A stretch of 7,699 bases of DNA, taken from assembly GCA_029554925.1 (NCBI GenBank), contig JAKPUV010000250.1, positions 1 to 7,699 of the forward strand. The letters are read 5' to 3'. The position numbers were made by a program, and so were the translations under genes. Of the stretch, positions 1-7,699 are shown piece after piece. The notes below the pieces were generated by a model that was not told where the DNA came from, searched no databases, and saw only the letters and a list, made by a program, of their open reading frames with translations. The DNA comes from Candidatus Hydrogenedentota bacterium. GTDB taxonomy: Bacteria > Hydrogenedentota > Hydrogenedentia > Hydrogenedentales > CAITNO01. Numbering within the stretch: the first letter of the stretch is position 1; each line of letters begins with the position of its first letter.

Positions 1-2
1 AC

Positions 3-2123
3 GGGATGGGGCACCTGCGGCAGTCGCTGGAGATTGACCCCAACCTCGACGGGGCGCGCTACCTGCTCGGCAAGGAGCTGGCCCGCCTGGGCCGCGTGGA
101 TGAGGCCATCCGCGAGTACCGCGAGGGGCTGCGCCTCAACCGCGACCTCAAGTACATGCACTGCGCACTGGGCACGGAGCTTTCCCGGCGCGGCGACTCC
201 GGGGAGGCCATGCACCACTTCTCCGAGGCCGTGCGCGTGGACCCGCATTTCCAGGACGCCCGCTATCTCTGGGGCCGCGAGCTGGCGCGGCTGAACCGGC
301 CCGAGGAGGCCGCCCACCAGTACGCGGAGGCCATCCGCCTCAATCCCGGCGACGCCCGCGCCCACTACGAGATGGGCACCTTCCGCGCGGAGCAGGGGCA
401 GTACGACGAGGCCATCCGGCATTACGAGGACGCCCTGCGCGTCGAGCCCGGATTCGCCCACGCCCTCGACCGCCTGGGCCGCCTGCTGGCCGTGAGCGGA
501 CGCCGCGACGAGGCCATCCGGCGCTACGAGGACGCCATCGCCGCCAACCCGAAGAACCAGGACGTCTACTACCTGCTGGGCCGGGAGCTCGCCGCGGGCG
601 GCGACAAGGAGGGCGCCCGGAAACGCTTCGAGGAGGCCCTCGCGCTCAACCCGGACGACGCCCGCGCCCACAACGAGCTGGGCGAGCTGCTGTCGGAGGC
701 GGGGGACAAAGAGGGGGCCATGCGCCACTACGAGGCGGCCCTCCGCATTGCGCCGCAGTTCGGCTACGTCCTCTACAAGATGGGCAAGCTCCTCGCCGAG
801 CAGGGCCGCCAGGAGGAGGCGGAGAAGCGTTTCCAGGAGGCCATCAACCTCGACCCCGACAACCAGGACCTGCACTACCTCATGGGGCGCGAGCTGGTCG
901 CCCGCGGCAAACTGGACGAGGCGCGCACCTTCTTCGAGGACGCCCTGCGCATGAACCCGCGCGACGCCCGGTCCCACAACGACCTGGGCATGCTGATCGG
1001 CGCCAAAGATCCCGAGACCGCGCTGAAACACTTCGAGACGGCGCTGGACGTGGCGCCGAACTTCACACTCGCCCTGAACAACTGGGGCAACCTGCTGCTG
1101 GAACTGGGCCGCGACGCCGAGGCCGAGGAGAAGTACCGGAAGGCGCTGGAAATCCGGCCCGCCGACGAGTACGCCTGGTACAACCTCGCCCGGCTCGCCG
1201 AATCCCGCGGCCAGAACGACGAGGCCGTTGCCTGCTACCACAAGGCCATGGAGAACAGCCCGTCCAACTCGCACATCCCCAACAATCTGGGGCTGCTTCT
1301 GTGGAACATGGGCCGCCGCGACGAGGCGCTGGTCCTGTACCGGAAGGCCCTGGAGACGGATGCCAGGAACCCGCTCATCCACAATAACCTCGGGCTGGCC
1401 GCAGAGGCGTCCGGAAACGACGCGGAGGCCCTTGGGCATTACCGCGACGCGCTGGCGGTCAAGCCGGGTTTTCTGCTTGCCCTCAACAACGCCGCCGCCC
1501 TGCTGCGCCGCACAGGCGCGCCTGACGACGCATTGCCCCTCTACGAGGCCGCCCTCGCCGCCGCGCCGGACGACGGGGATGTCCACAACAGTCTGGGGTA
1601 CCACCTGATGCTTCAGGGAAAACGGGAGGAGGCCCGGAAGCACTTCAAGGAGGCCCTTCGCCTGATCCCGGAATTTCCCACCGCCCTCAACAACCTCGGC
1701 ACCCTCGATTTGGGCGAGGGGAAAGCGGCGGAGGCGCTCGCGCGCTTTGACCAGGCTCTCGCCATCCATCCGACCGATCCCGTGGCCGACCTCAACCGGG
1801 GCCGCGCGCTGCTGCGGTTGGACCGGCCCGAGGACGCCCTCGCCGCCTTCTCCGAGGCGCTCAACAAAAGGGCGCGGGATCCGGAGGTCTGTGTGGAGGC
1901 GGCCAACGCGTTGGCGGCCGCCGGAAGGGTGGACGACGCCATTACCCACTACGAAAAGGCCCTTGCGGCCAATCCCGACCATCTGGCCGCCAATTTCAAC
2001 CTCGGCACCGTGCTGCTGGCCCTTGGCCAGAAGGAGCGCGCCCGGGGGTATTTCGAGCATGTCCGCGACCTTGCGCCGGATTTTCCCCGCCTCAGCGAGA
2101 AACTTTCCCTTACAGCTCCCTGA
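3..2123 (+). CDS. Tetratricopeptide-repeat protein, about 20 TPRs, N-terminus outside window
   Basis: The frame is open to the left edge and the first visible residues (from Met at position 6) are already the second helix of a TPR, so the true start lies upstream and that Met is probably internal. Counting from position 6 there are 705 residues made almost entirely of 34-residue TPR units. I count about 20, recognised by the recurring LG at the end of the first half, an A in the second helix (DEAIRHYEDAL, EEARKHFKEAL) and P-x-[DNF] at the turn. Examples are residues 83-116, 185-218, 287-320 and 388-421. The protein ends shortly after the last repeat with TGA at 2121-2123. No enzyme domain, signal peptide or membrane segment is visible in this part. 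TPR arrays are protein-binding scaffolds, and in large arrays of this type a glycosyltransferase, kinase or protease domain may sit at the missing N-terminus. The partner and pathway are unknown. The reading frame and TPR assignment are very secure; the function is not. Confidence 0.95.
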   Translation, partial: GMGHLRQSLEIDPNLDGARYLLGKELARLGRVDEAIREYREGLRLNRDLKYMHCALGTELSRRGDSGEAMHHFSEAVRVDPHFQDARYLWGRELARLNRPEEAAHQYAEAIRLNPGDARAHYEMGTFRAEQGQYDEAIRHYEDALRVEPGFAHALDRLGRLLAVSGRRDEAIRRYEDAIAANPKNQDVYYLLGRELAAGGDKEGARKRFEEALALNPDDARAHNELGELLSEAGDKEGAMRHYEAALRIAPQFGYVLYKMGKLLAEQGRQEEAEKRFQEAINLDPDNQDLHYLMGRELVARGKLDEARTFFEDALRMNPRDARSHNDLGMLIGAKDPETALKHFETALDVAPNFTLALNNWGNLLLELGRDAEAEEKYRKALEIRPADEYAWYNLARLAESRGQNDEAVACYHKAMENSPSNSHIPNNLGLLLWNMGRRDEALVLYRKALETDARNPLIHNNLGLAAEASGNDAEALGHYRDALAVKPGFLLALNNAAALLRRTGAPDDALPLYEAALAAAPDDGDVHNSLGYHLMLQGKREEARKHFKEALRLIPEFPTALNNLGTLDLGEGKAAEALARFDQALAIHPTDPVADLNRGRALLRLDRPEDALAAFSEALNKRARDPEVCVEAANALAAAGRVDDAITHYEKALAANPDHLAANFNLGTVLLALGQKERARGYFEHVRDLAPDFPRLSEKLSLTAP
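252..1166 (+). repeat. Three-TPR higher-order repeat (three copies of about 306 bp)
   Basis: Inside the TPR gene the repeats are arranged in triplets A-B-C. Type A starts with a QD pair (QDARYLWG at residue 83, QDVYYLLG at 185, QDLHYLMG at 287), so the spacing is exactly 102 residues twice. Type B starts ARAH/ARSH and ends P-x-F. Type C starts with an AL/VL-type helix. The copies run at 252-557, 558-863 and 864-1166; the third is one codon shorter because its B unit has 33 residues. A fourth A-like unit (DEYAWYNLA) follows at 1167. This suggests the array grew by duplication of three-repeat blocks, not single TPRs. Confidence 0.75.
404..536 (+). repeat. Near-identical 31-bp direct repeats, 102 bp apart, in TPR gene
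   Basis: Positions 404-434 and 506-536 are 31-bp copies differing at two bases, offset by exactly 102 bp (one TPR). Both encode DEAIR-x-YEDA in adjacent repeats. They are the most similar nucleotide stretches I noticed between adjacent TPR units, and are consistent with local gene conversion or a recent one-repeat duplication. Confidence 0.7.
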
Positions 2124-2202
2124 TCACATCCCGGATGCCGGTTTCAACGGATCGGGTCTCCCACTTTGGAAGCTGAACAGCCGAGAATCTTACGCATTTT
2201 TC

Positions 2203-2231
2203 TTGACTTTTCGCCTTGTCGGGGATAGAAT
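2203..2231 (+). promoter_or_regulatory. Sigma70-type promoter for the large secreted-protein gene
   Basis: A TTGACT -35 box (2203-2208) and a TAGAAT -10 box (2226-2231) are separated by exactly 17 bp, in a locally AT-richer stretch 80 bp after the TPR stop codon. The expected transcription start is near 2238. It reads rightward. With the insertion sequence and one target duplication removed, the leader to the ATG at 3669 would be about 94 nt, so this was most likely that gene's promoter before the insertion. At present an oppositely oriented transposon lies between them. I saw no strong intrinsic terminator between 2124 and 2203, only an imperfect hairpin without a T tract. Confidence 0.7.
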
Positions 2232-2299
2232 TATTCAAAGGTATTCGTCAGGGCACGTTGATCTTGAGGGCAAACAGGTGCCGTGCTCTGCTTTTTGGG

Positions 2300-2308
2300 T
2301 TGTCAAGT
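2300..2308. repeat. Target-site duplication, left copy (9 bp)
   Basis: TTGTCAAGT lies directly outside the left inverted repeat and is repeated exactly at 3637-3645 directly outside the right one. A 9-bp duplication fits IS4-family insertion. The length is 9 if the two inverted repeats are taken as symmetrical. Confidence 0.9.
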
Positions 2309-2325
2309 CAGTGCTGTCCGGTTAA
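2309..2325 (+). repeat. IS terminal inverted repeat, left end in window
   Basis: CAGTGCTGTCCGGTTAA matches the reverse complement of 3620-3636 at all 17 positions; the match breaks down at the next base inward. The transposase stop codon (TAA on the minus strand, 2322-2324) lies inside this repeat, so coding sequence and transposon end overlap. Confidence 0.95.
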
Positions 2326-3491
2326 AAGTCAAATAGCATCAACTGGTTACAGAATACCCCCTCTTCTTCGTGGGTGTGCTTGAGGGGAAAAGCCTTTAGA
2401 ATCGGGGTGTTTTCGAATAATGTGACGCTGAGAACTTGGAGGATTTCGTAGAGGCTCCGGTCGAGTCCCAGACTTTTCTTGAGGAGGGCGACCAGCACAT
2501 ATGTGGAGACAGCAATCCAGACCTGGGTTTTCACGGCGTTCTCTGAGGTGCCATAGAACGCCTTGATGTGCAGGTGCTGCTTGATCCACTTGAAGAAGAG
2601 CTCCACCTGCCACCGGGACTTGTAGAGCTCCGCCACGACAATGGCGGGCAGGTCGAAGTTGTTCGTGAGGAACACGAAGCGCTTGCTGATTTTGGCGTCG
2701 TGATAGGCCACGCGGCGCAGGGGGACCGGATAGGCCCGGGAGGTCTTGGGGCCGCACAGCACAATGGTCTGGTCTGAGCGCAGTCCGGCCGCCTTGTCAA
2801 CGGTGCGGCTGGATCTTCTGCGGAAGTCCAGATTGCTCTTGGCCCGGACGACGAAGAAAGACAGTGCCTCGTTGAACCGGTGCAGCCGCGCGAAGTCGAT
2901 ATAGCCCCGGTCCATGACGTAGAAGGATCCGGGCTCCAACGGCAGATGGTCGAGCGCGGTGACATCGTGTGTCTTCCCGTGTGTCACGCGGACAAAACAG
3001 GGGATGTTCCCCCGCAGGTCCATCAGGGTGTGCAGCTTGACCGCGCCCTTGTGGCGGCGGAAACGCGCCCAGGGGAAAAGCTCAAGGCACAGGTCGACGG
3101 TTGTGGAGTCAAACACGTAGGCCGTCTGGGCGAGATGGGCGTCCAACTCCTCGTGGGCGTACAGCGGCCGAGCGCGTCCAATGAGCTCCTGCGCGAAATC
3201 GGCGTGTATTCTCCAGTCCCGCGTTTCGTTCGCGTCGGCCAGTGTGCTGCGTGAGACACGCCCCCTGATTCCCGCGTGGTAGCGCTTGGTGTCCAGGGCG
3301 CGAAGGCGGGTCTCTATGTCCCGCAGACTCTCCCTGCCCGTGATCTGCGCGAACATCATGCACAGGAACTGATCCCAGCAGGAGAAGGTCCGTATCCGGT
3401 GGTTGCCGCGGTAACGGAGCACACAGCGGTTGAACTCATGCCGCGGGATGAGATCAAGCAGTTGGGAAAAGACGAGACGCCCGGTATGCAT
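2322..3491 (-). CDS. IS4-family DDE transposase
   Basis: This gene encodes the transposase that cuts and joins the ends of the surrounding insertion sequence. The N-terminal roughly 100 residues (MHTGRLVFSQLLDLIPRHEF, then LRDIETRL) look like the DUF4372 domain often found at the N-terminus of IS4-type transposases. The RNase H-like DDE core follows, with the first Asp in FDSTTVDL (D128 from this start), the second in VMDRGYID (D194) and the Glu in YKSRWQVELFFKWIK (E297). The last fits the IS4 Y-(2)-R-(3)-E-(6)-K signature exactly. A long insertion between the second Asp and the Glu is normal for the family. I chose ATG at 3491 (389 residues) over an in-frame TTG at 3506 (394 residues) because a strong Shine-Dalgarno, GGAAGGA, lies 6 nt upstream of the ATG and overlaps the TTG. 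All catalytic residues are present and the frame is unbroken, so the enzyme is probably functional. Confidence 0.95.
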   Translation of the reverse strand: MHTGRLVFSQLLDLIPRHEFNRCVLRYRGNHRIRTFSCWDQFLCMMFAQITGRESLRDIETRLRALDTKRYHAGIRGRVSRSTLADANETRDWRIHADFAQELIGRARPLYAHEELDAHLAQTAYVFDSTTVDLCLELFPWARFRRHKGAVKLHTLMDLRGNIPCFVRVTHGKTHDVTALDHLPLEPGSFYVMDRGYIDFARLHRFNEALSFFVVRAKSNLDFRRRSSRTVDKAAGLRSDQTIVLCGPKTSRAYPVPLRRVAYHDAKISKRFVFLTNNFDLPAIVVAELYKSRWQVELFFKWIKQHLHIKAFYGTSENAVKTQVWIAVSTYVLVALLKKSLGLDRSLYEILQVLSVTLFENTPILKAFPLKHTHEEEGVFCNQLMLFDF

Positions 3492-3497
3492 GGCCAA

Positions 3498-3504
3498 TCC
3501 TTCC
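3498..3504 (-). promoter_or_regulatory. Ribosome binding site of the transposase
   Basis: On the minus strand GGAAGGA ends 6 nt before ATG at 3491. It overlaps the alternative TTG start at 3506, which argues for the ATG as the real start. Confidence 0.7.
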
Positions 3505-3547
3505 AAGTAGCGCCCCTTGGGAAGTATGGCCCCTGCACAAGACCATA

Positions 3548-3576
3548 TTGAAATCGAAAACGCTCTGGGTTATACG
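3548..3576 (+). promoter_or_regulatory. Candidate outward-facing promoter in the IS end
   Basis: TTGAAA (3548-3553), a 17-bp spacer and TATACG (3571-3576) lie inside the insertion sequence, upstream of the transposase start, and point out of the element toward the ATG at 3669. The -35 box is good and the -10 box matches TATAAT at four of six positions. Transcripts would begin near 3583 and give a leader of about 86 nt. Outward promoters near IS ends are known to reactivate downstream genes. Here it is only a sequence match. Confidence 0.35.
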
Positions 3577-3619
3577 CAACCCATTGAAAAAACGTTGGTT
3601 GCGGGCTCAACGGCGCTTC

Positions 3620-3636
3620 TTAACCGGACAGCACTG
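3620..3636 (-). repeat. IS terminal inverted repeat, right end in window
   Basis: TTAACCGGACAGCACTG is the exact reverse complement of the left terminal repeat at 2309-2325. It lies on the transposase-start side, 128 bp upstream of the transposase ATG. Confidence 0.95.
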
Positions 3637-3645
3637 TTGTCAAGT
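3637..3645. repeat. Target-site duplication, right copy (9 bp)
   Basis: TTGTCAAGT directly follows the right terminal repeat and is identical to 2300-2308. The restored target reads GTTGTCAAGTCACAAC, whose outer five bases on each side (GTTGT/ACAAC) are complementary. Confidence 0.9.
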
Positions 3646-3655
3646 CACAACTTCT

Positions 3656-3660
3656 GGGAG
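3656..3660 (+). promoter_or_regulatory. Ribosome binding site of the large secreted-protein gene
   Basis: GGGAG ends 8 nt before ATG at 3669. It decides between that ATG and a nearer ATG at 3661, which is in another frame, directly abuts the GGGAG and reaches a stop at 3742-3744. Only the 3669 start leads into a signal peptide. Confidence 0.7.
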
Positions 3661-3668
3661 ATGGGCAG

Positions 3669-7699
<4,031 letters not shown>

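Larger units (their letters stand above)
2309..3636 (-). mobile_element. Complete IS4-family insertion sequence, 1328 bp
   Basis: The element is bounded by 17-bp perfect terminal inverted repeats (2309-2325 and 3620-3636) and flanked by identical 9-bp target duplications. It carries a single full-length transposase gene on the minus strand that fills nearly its whole length. The transposase-start side is the right end in this window. Its base composition is visibly less GC-rich than the two host genes, which suits a foreign element. Perfect ends, perfect target duplication and an uninterrupted transposase indicate a recent and possibly still mobile copy. I do not assign it to a named ISfinder element. 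Confidence 0.95.

Noticed and set aside
2124..2202. Intrinsic terminator after the TPR gene
   Set aside because: Only an imperfect hairpin (CCCG...CGGG, near 2130-2157) with internal mismatches is present and it is not followed by a T tract.
2252..2282. Possible riboswitch in the leader (GGCAC/GTGCC arms and a GAGGGCAAAC stretch recalling the c-di-GMP-I motif)
   Set aside because: The stem is only 5 bp around a 21-nt loop, and the second conserved GCAAAGCC-type segment and tetraloop-receptor elements are absent.
1747..2325. Plus-strand open frame of 192 codons crossing the TPR stop codon into the intergenic region and IS end
   Set aside because: It overlaps the TPR gene in another frame with an Arg/Pro-rich product, and its end runs through the promoter and the transposon repeat.
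3506..3506. TTG start for the transposase, five codons upstream of the ATG
   Set aside because: The best Shine-Dalgarno (3498-3504) overlaps this TTG and is ideally spaced for the ATG at 3491.

Overview
The window is GC-rich bacterial DNA. It holds two long host genes, both on the + strand and both cut by the window edges, with one complete insertion sequence between them. A long TPR-only protein, a very large secreted protein combining Gly-rich repeats with an array of Ig-like domains, and an IS4-family element together suggest an environmental bacterium with a large genome, for example from the PVC group, Hydrogenedentota or a related lineage. This is inferred from protein style only. There is no rRNA, tRNA or other marker gene, so the taxonomic guess is weak.

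Layout. Positions 1-2123 encode the C-terminal part of a protein built from about 20 tetratricopeptide repeats; the gene begins upstream of the window. Positions 2124-2308 are a short intergenic stretch with a convincing sigma70-type promoter (TTGACT, 17 bp, TAGAAT) reading rightward. Positions 2309-3636 are an intact IS4-family insertion sequence of 1328 bp, with 17-bp perfect terminal inverted repeats, a full-length DDE transposase on the minus strand and a 9-bp target duplication. Positions 3669 to the right edge (open at 7699) encode at least 1343 residues of a secreted protein: signal peptide, short beta-rich N-terminal segment, about 390 residues of Gly-rich GGX repeats, an unassigned linker of about 200 residues, then six complete Ig-like domains and the start of a seventh.

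How the parts relate. With the IS and one copy of its target duplication removed, the promoter at 2203-2231 lies about 94 nt of leader upstream of the start codon at 3669. The element therefore appears to have landed in the 5' leader of the giant secreted-protein gene and separated it from its promoter. A candidate outward-facing promoter inside the IS end (3548-3576) could partly restore transcription. Intact ends, an intact transposase and a perfect target duplication point to a recent insertion.

The giant gene has no stop codon inside the window. The reverse strand opposite it carries a long open frame (3771-7307) that is a composition artefact of the GGC-rich coding sequence and should not be annotated. 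I see no defence system, CRISPR array, RNA gene or multi-gene novel system. The most unusual item is the architecture of the giant secreted protein and the state of its promoter.
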